NCBI GenBank assembly: GCA_004369045.1
Contig: ML213506.1
Location: forward strand, 1,348,926 to 1,412,925
From: Heliocybe sulcata
Lineage: Eukaryota > Basidiomycota > Agaricomycetes > Gloeophyllales > Gloeophyllaceae
Direction: 5' to 3'
DNA length: 64,000 nucleotides
Part shown: piece by piece, positions 45,417-57,818 of the stretch
Position numbering within the stretch: position 1 is the stretch's first letter
How the letters are laid out: the number at the start of each line of letters is the position of its first letter
Translations under genes and position numbers: made by a program
The notes under the pieces: generated by a model
What the model saw: only the letters and a program-made list of their open reading frames with translations
What the model was told of the DNA's origin: nothing
Databases searched by the model: none

Positions 45417-48400
45417 ATGAGCAAGGCAAGTAAGACACAGAAAGGCAATAGGACCCTCAAGCCAAATGGCAAAGTCACCGACTTCTTCCACGTTGTTCCC
45501 TCGTCCAGCAGATCCCCACCGTCGTCGCAGCCATTGTCCTCCCAGCCAAAGGCAATGCTGAAGCAGCCACAACGTGCGAGCCAGAGCGGCTTGAAGGTCA
45601 AGAAGGATAATATCCCTCCGAAACAGGACCAGGAAGTCATTTCCATTTCCTCCGGCTCGCATATAACTGTCTCGAGCAACTCAGTCATTTGCCTGACTCC
45701 CTCTCAGGCCATGAAAGGCAAGGCACGCGCCATGATGGATGGAGTGGAAATTGCCTCTCCTCGTAAAACCAGAGCTGCTACTGTTATCTCTGTTTCATCT
45801 GGATCCGAGGCTCCCCCAAAGCGGACCGCGCCTCCCAACTCGAAGACACTCGCCGCGAAGGCATCCTCGCAAAAACCTCAGTCGCGGACCTCCGTCAAGC
45901 GGAAGAAGAAGTTTGACTTGAACGAAGAATCCGATTCAGAACCTAGCCTCTCTGTAGTGCGGGTCTCTAGATCATCAGTGCAGCCGGTTTCAAAGGTGGT
46001 CGGCGCCCCTCATGGCAAAACTTCCTCTCCGGTGAAGTCTTATGGCCCATTTATGCTGATGGAAATCTCATAGCGACTGTTCAGCAGCGCCATTCTGACA
46101 AGCCCTCTCCAAAGAAAAGGGCAAAGCTCGAGCGGGAGCTCGCTCCTCCCGCTGAAGAGGAGGAACGGGTTCCGAGTAGCCAGTCAGACGAGCAAGAGCT
46201 CACTCTCCCTCCAGTTGCATCAAAGGACCCTGAAGAGACCAAAGAGCATATCGAGCAATGGCGTAGGGAAACATCGCTTATTATGTCTCAGCCAGATCAT
46301 GATGACGGTTGGATAGATTCAGAACTGGCCGACATAGACGTCGAGCCTGCAGAAGACGACAACGAAAATCTAGAAGCTTCTGTCACTATGCGCTCAGAAA
46401 CCGAAGTCAGTGCCCTCCTCCATGCATGGACGCCTTCGACCTCCACATCTGCTCTTCCCCCAGCGACTGCAGAGCCCGACGAGATATTCCGACCCTTCAC
46501 CTCTCCTCCTACGCATGAGTTTCCCGCTTTCCCCGTTACCCCAGTCGCAGCTGCGACCGGCGCGTCCAGAGCTCAAGAAATCATAGCGCGCATTCAGGCT
46601 GAGGCCGCCGCGCTCAGCGACTCCGAGGAAGAAGAGAAGCAGAAGAACAAGATCTCGCTGGACGTCGAGTTGCCCGACCTATCAGACAGCAGTTCTGGCG
46701 ACGAGGACCACGGGTATTTCTCAAAGAATCTGGCCAGTCGGTATGTCTGTTAGTTCATTTATGCGCGTCTGTTGCTGAGCGCATATAAACCTCGCTAGTG
46801 CCCCGACGACACCCAAATCAAACACCAAGTCCTCTATCCTGGGCGCTGGTTCTCCCCTCACGCCCCTCACAACCCCGCTCGGGGGAAGCTCTTCAGCCCT
46901 GACACCCCTCGCGTCCTCCCGACCCCCGTCCCCGCGCAAAGGCCGTCGCAGCACGCGCCTCTCCTCCAAGCCCATCCCGTACGTCCTTCTTCCGTCCCGA
47001 GAGAAACCGAAGGCGAAGCTCAAGCCGAGGAAGAAGGGCGCGGACCCTCTGGACGCGATGCTGAAGGAAAAGACGCTTTCGGAGAGGAAAGGCCTTGGTG
47101 TTGCTGGGAAGGACGGATTCAAGGAGGAAATGGAGGAGTGGCATGAGGACGAAGTCGATGTGGAGCGGGACGTGGAGGAGAGCGATGAGGATGAGGACGA
47201 TATTTTGGACGATAACGATAGGCTTCGGTTGCTTGGGGAGAAGCGCGGGCAGGCTGTAGGGGCGATTTTGGAGAAGGATAAGAGGATGAAGGGGAAGGAG
47301 AGGGAGGGCGAGGGGGAGCCGGAGTTGGCTGGCGTGGAGATATTCGAGGGAGGTGTGCTTGTGGATGTTAGGGATGCGGTGGAGAGGGCGAGGGTGTCAG
47401 AGTTGACTCTGGCGAGTGGGGAGAAGCACCCGGTATTGAAGCGGTTGCAGGAGGCGGTTGGTGAGAATGGTGAGCTGGTATTGTATATGTGGTTGGGTTG
47501 AGATTAACTGACTGGACGACGTCTTAGATTTCAACGCCGCCGAGACCCTCATAAACGCGTGTATATGCGTTGGATTAAGCTCCTCGCAGGTATCTTCCTT
47601 GCTTCCCTGGCTATACAAAACAGGTACGTGCGTTTTCATACGCCAGTGACGTTTTCCTGAGAAATGCTCTTCAGCATGTTCCCCTGACTTTGGATTCCTA
47701 TCTGAGATGTGCTTCCAAAGCATTGTGAATCTCGCTCCTCGACTATCCGAGGCGACAGCATTGTCGGTGGTCCCCATGATGCACGTTGCGATGGCAAGAT
47801 TGGGCGCGAAGCGCGAATTTATGGAGGTTGCGGGGTGTGACGCGGAACAGGTTAAGCGGAAGGTTGTGTTGAAGGCGAGAGCCGAGATATTATATCGAAT
47901 GGTTTATATCGCCAGTCTTCTTGCTGGGTAGGTCGTTCGCAGCTGTTCAGCCGAGCGTCATTCTAATAGGTCGACATTTCCAGAGCTAGAGCTGTACCCG
48001 TCCCAGAGGTCCCGGATCTAGTCTTCACTCTCGTCTTGATAGGCTTGGACTCTTCCACAGTCACCGCGGAGTCTCCGTCCACAGCTGAGCTTCGCAGGCG
48101 GGTCGTCCTCGCTATCGATGCAGCGGCTCGCCTTTGGGAAATGGCTACTGATTCCTCTGCCCCTCCTGTAAGTCCTCAGCTTCGCTATGCTTTTCCGATC
48201 GTACTGAATTGTTATCATCTATAGGAGCAGATCCTTTGCGACAAACTGATTACGCTATCCGGCGGCCTCACTGCTCTAAACAAAGCACATCTCTTCTCCT
48301 TACTCGCTTGCGGCTCGCCCCTGATCGGCCGCATCTCGCGCTTCGTCGCGCGCACTCTGCTCATCTCAGCTCATAATAGTGCGCTCTCCTCCTTCGCCAA

Positions 48401-49038
48401 GGCGAAAGAAGAGAAGGGCGAGCTCGACACTGTACCTCCTACCCAGCCTCTGGCTGTGCCGAGGAAATTCAACCCGCTGCCCTCGCTCAAGCCGCTCATC
48501 GTGCTGCTGTCCCCACCTATCGGGTCGGGCGCATTGTTTGATATGAGCAATCCGGATGTGGATTACGATGAGCTGGGGCAGTATGTGGAGCTTCTGAGCG
48601 TGATGTTGTCGGATGTGGAGGCGTATGTTGCTGAGGAGCGGAGGTCGCCTGTTCTCTATGAGGATGTGACTGCGTCGCCGGGGAGTAGTCCGAGGAAGGG
48701 AGGGGAGAAGCCGCCGACGGTGCTCGAGACGGTGAAGGATCTTGTGTATTCTGTGCACGGTAAAATCGGTAAGTCTCAACGACAACCTCTTCTGCCTTGG
48801 CGAACAGGTTCTGATTTGCGCTATCGCGACGGGTGTTACAGTGGACACGAGAGCGGCGCACCTTGATCGCTCAAGGACCAAGGCAGCCCTGCAGAGGCTC
48901 TCGATGCGCCTGCACTTCCAGCGTCTTGCTGCGCTCAAGGCTGGGCCTGCACGCCAGGGCCAGGGCCCCAGCGCGGCCGGGACCGTGCGGCCGAGGACGC
49001 TCAAGGACCTTTGGAAGGGCGGGAAGGCGCCGTCCTGA
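45417..49038 (+). CDS. SLF2/Nse6-like SMC5-SMC6 cofactor with CANIN-type C terminus (tentative)
   Basis: The first exons are 45417-46031, 46085-46740 and from 46799, and the last ends at 49038. The N-terminal 20 residues hold GKVTDFFHV, which resembles a PCNA-binding (PIP) motif. Disordered, basic and Ser-rich sequence follows with VISISSGS-type hydrophobic stretches that could bind SUMO, then Asp/Glu runs. The C-terminal 500 residues are helical: LINACICVGLSSSQVSSLLPWL, then LCDKLITLSGGLTALNKAH, ending DTRAAHLDRSRTKAALQRL. The layout and tail fit the CANIN domain of SLF2/FAM178 and the related Nse6, which load SMC5/6 at DNA damage. The family call is from memory and layout, without a search. 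Intron 1 (46032-46084) ends at CAG. Confidence 0.5.
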
Positions 49039-49485
49039 GTTTACGAAAATTCATGTTCCTCTTCCTTTGCTTCAGCTTCGCTTGTAAAATTATTCAAGTT
49101 GCTATAACGTTGTATAGAGTTTAGATCGCCTCGCCGGATATTGTACCTAGTAGTAGCCTAGTTAAAATACTCACTGCTATTGAGATGGACCAGATCATTG
49201 ACATCGATACTGCACGGAAACCGAGACACCATAAGTACTAGTTGTTGCATGTATTATATACCCATCTAAGTACATACACGTCCGTCAATTGTGGCAGAGC
49301 CGGAGTTGGAAATTGATCATGACAGCTGCACGTGATATCACGCGGGCCACATGGCTCATAGAGCAAAGGCTTCTGCCACCTCCTCATCTCACAGCCAACA
49401 GTCAAAGTGGAGGGGTGTACTGGGCGGCAGAAGTACTCTCCTCAGTTAATCCAAGAAGATGAGCGACGGGATTCACGACGTCTCC
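49039..49485. other. intergenic, convergent 3' ends
   Basis: 447 AT-rich bases between the SLF2-like and ERCC1 stops. I see no gene, RNA or repeat. Confidence 0.5.
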
Positions 49486-50929
49486 TTATAACCCCCGTGT
49501 CGGCGCCCCGAACCCCCCATCCTCTTCATCCGGTGCATCCTCCCTCGGCCGTTTACTCGCCCGCAAATCATCTTCTGTATCAGACTCGTTCAGATCGAGC
49601 TCGATATCCCATACCGGGCTGGGTGGGCGCCTCTTCCCCCCACTCTTTGATTCTGAGTGGCTGGACGAAGGTGGAGCAGTAGTAGTTGATGGACGGGGAT
49701 CGGGGCCGGGCGTCGTAAACTCGGACACGTGGATGTCGGTGTCCCATACTATGCTTTGTTCGCGGTCTTCACTCCTTAGCTGCTTGTCTATGCCGTTGCC
49801 TTTTTCTTTTGCGCTTGATGGGGGCTGAGCTTGGTGGGAGGAAGAGGATTGAGGGCCTTGGGATGAAGGCTTCTGGGATACAGATGCCCGAGGTTGATTA
49901 GAGGTAGAGGATGATGGGCGAGGTTGGGAGGTGGTATATTGGGTAATGCTGGTAGCCTGGTTGCGGAAGGGCTTCTCGAAGGCGTCTTTCATGCGCCGGA
50001 CTTTGACTTGGCCGAAGCCGGGGAGGGAGAGGAGGCGGGAAGAGGGGGTACTTGCTATTTCGGCAAAAGACTGAATGGCAGTTGTCAGCGTAACGAGAAG
50101 GGGTGAGAGGAAGACAGCTCACCCCGATTGATGTACGCAGTGTTTCCACGTCCGTCTTGTTCACTTTTGATATGCTCGTGAGCGCGGTGCGGAGGATGGA
50201 GAGGTGGTCTTTGTCGACGCGTTCTTTGATCATGTCTGGAGGCCGGTGCTCGAATTGTTTGTAGGTGGAGAGGTAGGCGCCGGCTTCTTCGGGGCTAACA
50301 GGGACGAGGAACTGTGAATAGAGTGGTGGAGGAAGAAGGGGTGGAACTGACAACCATGCAACCATGATGGTAATGTTATTGATGAGGCATGTCTGGAGAG
50401 GCGATCAGGGTACCGATGGGGAGGGATTGGGTGGGACGGAACGGACCTTTGTGAGCTCGCGGATGGGTTCTTGGTGTTCGCTCTTCGGACACTAATCAGA
50501 GGACACAATAAGAAGGGTACTAATAATACGCACAACATCGCACATGAGTAGCAATATCCTCAGATTAAATGAATGCCCGAGTTTCTCGATGCGCGTGTGG
50601 ATATATTCGGGGTGTAGACGGTGGTATTTGAGACTGTATTGCACATTTAATGCTTTCATCAAGAAGTGTCCACAGTTGGCTACGTACCTTAAGAACAACA
50701 CACCCGTAGTTCGCCCGACCTGAAAGTCGGACACGATGTCGCCAAACTCCTTGCCCACATTGCGGACATGGTCAAGGATGGGGTTCAGACGCTGACTGAG
50801 AGTCAGAGGCGCATTTGAAAGTACTGCCAGTCATGTTCCGACCTGACAAGGATTTACTATGATGTTGTTGCCGGTGCCAGGCTGGACGACTGGCGGCTTG
50901 ACTGGCGGGCGTGCAGCAGTGGAAGACAT
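49486..50929 (-). CDS. RAD10: ERCC1/Rad10/Swi10, DNA repair nuclease subunit
   Basis: The first exon (from 50929 down to 50843) ends NNIIVNPCQ and joins RLNPILDHVRNVGKEFGD. Then come VGRTTGVLFLRLKYHRLHPEY, KLGHSFNLRILLLMCDV, the loop EPIRELTKTCLINN, FEHRPPDMIKERV, and the helix-hairpin-helix LLSLPGFGQVKVRRMKDAF. These are textbook ERCC1 features. The central domain is nuclease-like without catalytic residues, and the HhH2 tail pairs with XPF. The complex cuts 5' of lesions in nucleotide excision and crosslink repair. The C-terminal 140 residues are Ser/Pro-rich, ending in acidic repeats (VWDTDIHVSEF and VWDIELDLNES), unlike the short human protein. The frame is open upstream of 50929 to an ATG at 51115, so the start is not certain. 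Confidence 0.9.
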
Positions 50930-51156
50930 GAAGGACTCAGCGGCGGGAGGCGGGCCGTTCACCGTTGTTGCTGATATGCCGGCGGCATTGATCGAACGGT
51001 CGTTATCAGAGACAGCGGTGGCGCGACGTTCAGCGACTGCTCGGCCGCTATCTTTGGGCCTTTGCCATACGCTCAGGAACCCATAACATAACCCGCTGTG
51101 AACGTATAAGAACAACCACCAGGAATATCCAGGCGTGGTCGTCGTCCCTCACAGCC

Positions 51157-54100
51157 ATGGACAAGGCCCCAGTCCTCCCCGCCTACGCCCCGGCACACAA
51201 GAAACCTCGCAGGCATGGCGTCTGGCGCGCCCTCCTAGCCAGTCTACTCGTCCTCACCCTGCTCAGACTGCCATTCTACTGGGACCTGCGCCCACACAGG
51301 ACCTCCCGAGTCCCCGCCCACGCCGCTGCGACGCTCCAGAAATGCCGCGCGCTCGATGTTCTGCCCGGGCCCCCCGCCGACTTCAATAAGCGCACCGCGT
51401 CGGATAGGTTTGTGGAGGGCACAAAACCCACTTTGATTAGGAATGCAACTGTGTGGACTGGCAGAAGGAAGGGAAAGGAGATCTTGCATGGCGCAGATAT
51501 CCTCCTTGACAAGGGGCTCATCAAGAGTCTCGGACACCTCCACGAAGCCCTCATACAGTCATATGACGACCTTGTACACGTTGATGCGAAGGGCGCATGG
51601 GTGACCCCTGGTATTGTAGACTTGCACTCGCACTTGGGCGTATACTCCGCGCCTGCGTTGAGTGGTGCGAGCGATGGAAACTCCCTCCACGGACCTGTAC
51701 TACCGTGGCTGAGGAGCTTGGACGCGCTAAACACGCGCGACGACGCGTTCAAATTGACCGTGTCTGGTGGTGTCACTACGGCACTCGTCTTGCCTGGGAG
51801 CGCGAATGCTATTGGTGCGTACCACTGACACAATCCGTCTTCGACTTGGACCTGACTGCGCAATGCATCGCTCATGTAGGCGGCCAAGCCTTCCCGATAA
51901 AGCTCCGCCCTACGCAAGAACGCTCTCCGTCTTCAATGCTCCTCGACCCGCCCTACGGGATCAACGGCTCGGAAGTCGACCCCTCGCTCCCGCCTCGGTG
52001 GAGGCATCTAAAACAGGCATGCGGTACGCTCCGCTTTCTTCATTTGACCTTACACCAACCCTGATTACGTTCCAGGCGAAAACCCTGGTACGGACTTCAC
52101 TTCTTTCAATATTGCGGACAGCGATTCATACCGCACAGACCGCGTATACAGAGGCACGCGTATGGACACCATGTGGGCGTTCCGCCAGGCGTACGACAAG
52201 GCGAGACAAATTAAGCAATCCCAAGATGCCTACTGCAGCAAGGCACAAGCGGGTGAGTGGGAGGGTCTGGGCGAGTTCCCTGAGGATCTGCAGTGGGAGG
52301 CGTTGGTTGATGTTTTACGCGGGAAAGTGAAGGTAAACCCCATATTTTCTCTTGACTGAAATGTCGATATATTGCTGACGCACGCGGCGATAGATCCAAA
52401 ACCACTGCTACGAAACCGTCGACCTGGAAGACATAGTGCGGCTCTGTAAGCCTGCCTTGCTCTCGTTTTCCATACAAGATGACTAACGGCGGCATGCGAT
52501 AGCAAACGAGTTCAAGTTCCCCATCGCAGCGTTCCATCACGCGCACGAGACCTATCTCGTTCCTGGGACATTGAAATCTGCTTACGGTCAGTGCTTTAAT
52601 CATATCCCCTCCTCACACGTCTCACATGAAATTTACCTTTGCACATGTGCAGGCCACCCACCGGCGGTGGCCATTTTCGCCACAAACGCGCGGTACAAGC
52701 GCGAGTCGTACCGGGGCTCGGAGTTCGCACCAAGGATACTGGCAGACGAGGGGTTGCAGGTGGTCATGAAGGTTTGTCTACCCTATCCCTGCCTTCCCGT
52801 TGTCTTCCGTGCTGACCGGATGTAGAGCGACCACCCGGTCCTGAACTCGCGCCACCTCCTCTTCGAAGCGCAACAGGCGCATTACTATGGGCTCCCGCCG
52901 CACCTTGCGTTAGCCGCTGTGACGACTACGCCGGCGGAGGTGATGGGCGAGGCGCATCGGATCGGGTATCTTAGCGAAGGTGAGGAGAGGCGGGTTCATA
53001 TCCCAGTCGCGAAGAAGAGGCTGATGGATTGGGCGTAGGTTACGATGCGGACCTCGTAATCTGGGACACGCACCCTCTCGCTTTGTCTGCTGCCCCAACG
53101 CAAGTGTGGATCGACGGCATCCCCCAGCTATCCTCTCCGCACACTGTCTCCAAGCCTTCCTCCCTCCAATTCCTCCCTGACACCCCGAACTTTGACGAAG
53201 AAACGAGAGCGGCGCTTGTATATGAAGGACTGCCGCCCCTAGAGCCTGAACATCTCACGGAGGAGGTGGTAGTCTTTAGGAATGTGGACAGTGTGTGGGT
53301 GAGGGCCGGGGGCGGGGTGAGGAAGGTGCTGTTTACGAAACAGGATGGGAGTGGGATGGTGGTCGTCAAGAACGGCGAGGTGGTCTGCTCTGGGACGTGT
53401 GACCAGGTGGTCAGCGAGTATAGTGCAACGGCACGGTTTGTTGATTTGAAGGGTGCGCTAGGACCTCTGCTCTCTCATGTATCCTAAAGGCGCTCATTAT
53501 TGACTGATTCTGATTCGTGACGCATCACAGGCGGCGCCATTACCCCGGGCCTCACCGCGTACGGCTCCCCGCTTGCCCTTCAAGAGATCCAGGGAGAAAT
53601 CTCGACTCAAGACGGATACGTCCTCGACCCACTGAGCGGGCTTTTACCTAAAATCGTTGAGGGAGAGATCGTGCAGGCTATTGATGGGCTGCAGTATGCT
53701 ACCAGGGATGCACTGTGCGTCTTCCTCTTCCTCCCTCCCCTCCCATTTTACCTCCCGATAACTAATCATATTGGATATATGTAGGATTGCCTACCGCTCC
53801 GGCGTAACCACCGCCATCTCGGCCCCTCGATCCACTGGGTTCCTCTCCGGGCTGAGCGTCGCGTTCTCCACCGGCGCGGGACACAAACTCGAGAAGGGAG
53901 CGGTCGTGCAGGACGTGGCGGCGGTGCACGTGAGTGTGGGGCATGGGTCTGCGTATCCGAGTGTGAGCACGCAGGTGGCCGCGTTGAGGAGGCTGTTGAA
54001 GGGTGAAGTCGGAGGAGAGGTGGGGGCTTGGTTTGGGAAAGTTGCAGAGGTCGGTAGCATTCTTTTACATCAATGTTTAGTTTGTAGACTTATACATGGT

Positions 54101-54775
54101 TTCGCAGGGCAAGGTCCCGCTCGTCGTGGATGTGCAAAACGCGGATATCATGGCAACTCTCATCCGTCTGAAGAAAGAAGTTGAAGCTGGGACTACTCAT
54201 CCAATCAAAGTGACCTTTGCTGGTGCGACTGAAGCACACTTGCTTGCAAAGGAGATTGGGGAGGCTGGTGTTGGGGTGATACTGGCACCCTCTCGGCCGT
54301 ATCCAGCCGTCTGGGAGCAGCGGAGGATGTACGTATCTGCGTCACTTATTCATCCGAACCGCAACGCTAATGTACTTGTGGTATATCTTGGTAGATTGCC
54401 CGGCCCGCCATTGACTCAAGATAGCTCCTTGTCGCTGCTGCTGGCTCATAACGTGACTGTCGGCCTTGGCGTCCCCGAGAACTGGGCTGCTCGCAACATC
54501 CGCTTCGATGCTGCATGGGTACGTTCTTCCGTCCCTCGCTGTCCTATCTCTCTAATACCTCCCTTCTAATTACGTTATAGGCCGCTCTCGAGGCTGGAAG
54601 TGACAAGTCCGAAGCCATCGAGCTGACATCCGTGAACGTCGAGAAGCTCCTGGGTGTAGCTGTATCCCCCGCCTTGAGTGACTTGGTTGCCACTTCCGGA
54701 GGAGACTTGTTGGATTTCAGTAGTAAGGTGGTGGGAATTATCTCGCCGAGGAGGGGCGTGGTGGATCTGTTGTGA
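51157..54775 (+). CDS. membrane-anchored two-module amidohydrolase (copy B)
   Basis: The first exon is 51157 to about 51814, and the stop ends at 54775. A basic start (KKPRRHGVWR) is followed by one membrane span (ALLASLLVLTLLRLPFYW), so it is a type II anchored enzyme. The first module keeps PGIVDLHSHLG, FPIAAFHHAHETYLV, ATNARYKRESYRGSEFAPR and SDHPVLNSRHLL. The second module starts GGAITPGLTAYGSPLAL, where an active amidohydrolase would have HxH, and continues with RSGVTTAISAP and a GVPENWAARN segment. It ends DLLDFSSKVVGIISPRRG. Module order and nearly all motifs are shared with copy A, which lies on the other strand 6 kb away. It is divergent from ERCC1 across 227 bases. Substrate and compartment are unknown; a lumenal or extracellular catalytic part is expected from the anchor. 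Confidence 0.82.
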
Positions 54776-54949
54776 TCCAGAAAACTGAATTATTCCAAGA
54801 CCAAGATGAAGATAAACAATGGGAATGAATGTGAATGTAAAGTTGAAGAATACAAGAAGTTTGCCTGATGCCCTGAAATCTAAGTCAAATATACGAACAG
54901 GATCCCTCGGAAAAAAAGTCGCTGCATATGTCTACGGATCGCCTTGCCG

Positions 54950-57818
54950 CTAGCTGCTGCCGTTGGTCACCCGACGGCCTTCCATGGCCTGCCTCAGGAA
55001 ACTCTGGATATGTGGCAACGCTTTCACGATCAGCTTGACTGGCTTCTTCTCATCTGCCCATATTGTCAGCTACTGGGTCACCAGCGGAATCCACCATGTC
55101 TACCTAATGGCCATATTCTACCGTGTCGCTTGAGTATCTTCTCGCTTAGTAGAGGGTGGTCGTTGGGAACAATGACCAGGGAATGCTGTGTCCGTGTCAG
55201 CATACGAGGTCCCATGATTTCTGGCTGCGGTATGATGAACGTACTTTAGCATACCAAGCCCTCAGGTCAGCGGCTTCCTTGAGGTGTTTTGGGGTGGCAG
55301 GTACTTTGGCGTTACCCACGACTTGCAAGACGGCTACTGTCCGCTTCATCATGCTGTTAGCTATAGAACAGCGATTGTCAGTGACAGACCGAATTCATGA
55401 GAGACTGGATGGAGATCGCACGTCTGGTTTCCATCAATGACATCAAATTTTGGCATGCCGACCCGTGGCCAATTAGGACGAGACGCTGCGCCTGTGATAG
55501 TCTGCAATAGTATAATTACATGGGTGAGCGGAAGGGCAAATACATCAGGATAGGGCTTACAGGACATAGTTGTCCCAAAGGTATGTCATGACGTCTTGAT
55601 CTGGGACAATCGGTATCGTTCGGCGCTATCCAACAGTCAACGATAACCAACGGCCTTAGAGCGAGAATTTACCCTCTCTGGAGCTTCGGCAGGTTTAGGA
55701 AGCATATTGACATCAAGAAGGGAGTATCCTTCCGTTTGTATCCATTCTATCATCTGCGCGGAACAATCAACCTTTATTGAGGCACATCAGTCGGGCGTTA
55801 TGCTGTACTTTCGTATATTGAGCACTGACCAGATACGAATGTTCTTGGCTTAATGTGCCCTTGGTTACGCTGTCGAACTCGGCACGGATGTTACCGCTGC
55901 GTAACGAGTATATTGGAACGACATTCGACCGGTCAACGTAAGCATGAAGGGCTTACAATTCGTGAACGAATATCACCATGGTGGTGTTCTCCATGATGTC
56001 CGAGCTATAACAATATGAGCACCGTTCCTTGTCGCAGTTCGACGCACTCACGTGCACATTATCTGGCCGCCAAACCTTTCTTCCATGATCGATGTCAATA
56101 GTGGTATTTGAAGCATGTTATACTTTCGATATAAGAAGTCCTGGCGATGTGCTTTTAGCACCTCTGACATCCGTGAAACCATCTGTCAGTATAACATGGA
56201 TTGTCAGGTATATCTGGCGCACCTGGTATTGAGAAGCTAATGTCTTCTAGTTCTAGGTATTGTGTCAGTGTCGGTGTTATTTATGTTGTTTATTCAGCCC
56301 ATTCGGATGACACTTGCCTTCTCGCGGTTCTGCGGCCCTTGGTAGCACACTCTGCCAGTACTTACTCTGCTCCTTGGCGACTAGCCAGACGGTCTCAGTA
56401 GCAGTTTCTGACGCTACCATCGGCGGGATTTCTGGAGGTTCTTCGCCTACGATGGTCCGTGCTACCGCTAGTGCCGAGTTCGAAATCGCATCCAGATTGT
56501 AGCCGCCCTATGCAGAGCATTGTAGGAGATGGCAATAGCATTCGATCAGGGGCATACCTCGAGAGCAACGACAAGTTTGCCTCCAGCCAGAGAGGAGAGC
56601 ATGTGGGTCATGTGTGCGTAGCCAGCAGGAGAAACGTGGCATTCCCCGAGCTCGTCACCGTCGGCTGCATCAAATCCTGCTGATACTATATGAAGAACGG
56701 TTAGTTCATAGATACTCAATATAGGCCACAATGATGCGCACTGATGACGAGTTCCGGGGCGAATTCCCTGGCGATGGGCATGACTATGTGGTAGAAGGCG
56801 TACAGGTAGTCGGCGTCTCCCATGCCCTTCTCCGGCCATGGGATATTCACAGAGCTGTAGTGTCAGTTGGGATATATCACGGTTTTGCTGGTGTGGGCAT
56901 TTCGTACTATCCGACACCTTCTCGCTCGCCGCTCATTTCCATACTTCCGAAAGGACCGCATGGGTAGAAGTGGCCCCCTTCATATCGATGTAATGATATG
57001 TAAAGGACGGACGGATCGTCATAGAATGCTTTCTGAGTGCCATTTCCTAGGATGAAAAGTGAGCAGATTGAGGACAGTACTATCAGTATATTTACCGTGA
57101 TGTACATCCCTGCCAGAGGCCTATCAGAGCTCTGACATTGTTAAAATGGTAGTCACTGACCAATCTAATATCAGAACCTTCTTTATAGGGGTCATCTGCT
57201 GCACTGTTCGGACAGCTATGGCGACATTGTTGAAGAAGCAGAACCCCATGTGTTCTTCAGGCTCAGCATGATGACCTGGAGGCCGAACAATGGCAAATGT
57301 CTTCTTGAGCTCATTTCGAGCCACGGCCAAGGATGCCTCGATAACGCCTCCGGCGCTCAGTTCGGCCGCGAAAGGAGTCTTGGGGGACACGTAGAGGGAT
57401 AGCTCGTTATAGAATGCTTCCGATTCCAGGATATATTCTTCTGTAAATGCTGAATATAATTTTATCAGATAGTGTGTTGCATGGAAGGTCTCGTATGCTT
57501 ACAGCTTATTTCGAGGACTTTAGCGAGGTGCACCTCGCTATGAACGAGAAGGACTTCTTCGCGCCTTACACGCCGGCCCGGAATTCGCCGCATTTTAGCA
57601 AGGACCTTGTTGTCCTTGAGTATCTGATAGATGCGTGAAATCCGTTCTGGCTGCTCCGGGTGGTCGAGGCCAGGACGCCAGTGGGTCATCATGACGGGGT
57701 CATAAACGTACCCGATGGTACGCTGTAGCTCCCGTGATGTTTCGACCGGAACAGAGACTGCTCGGTGTTCTGCAAATACAGAACTTCCCCCAGCAGTCTG
57801 TTCCGTTTGTACGTCCAT
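54950..57818 (-). CDS. HDA1: class II histone deacetylase (Hda1/Clr3) with Arb2 tail
   Basis: A many-exon gene with its start at 57818 and stop at 54950. The deacetylase half shows [52 protein letters not shown] and [14 protein letters not shown], with the active-site histidine pair and the zinc ligands (Asp/His of DVH, Asp of GFDA). VALEGGYNL follows. The C-terminal half is the Arb2-like alpha/beta domain found in Hda1/Clr3 ([41 protein letters not shown]). The protein ends in [14 protein letters not shown] after a phase-1 splice. A 14-nt exon (57096-57109) encodes the core of DVHHG. Hda1/Clr3 deacetylates H3/H4 in silencing complexes. It converges with copy B, 174 bases away. Confidence 0.9.

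Noticed and set aside
35425-57818. Idea that the SET methyltransferase and the deacetylase form a silencing gene cluster
   Set aside because: They are 14 kb apart with unrelated genes between and separate promoters; co-location by chance is enough to explain it.
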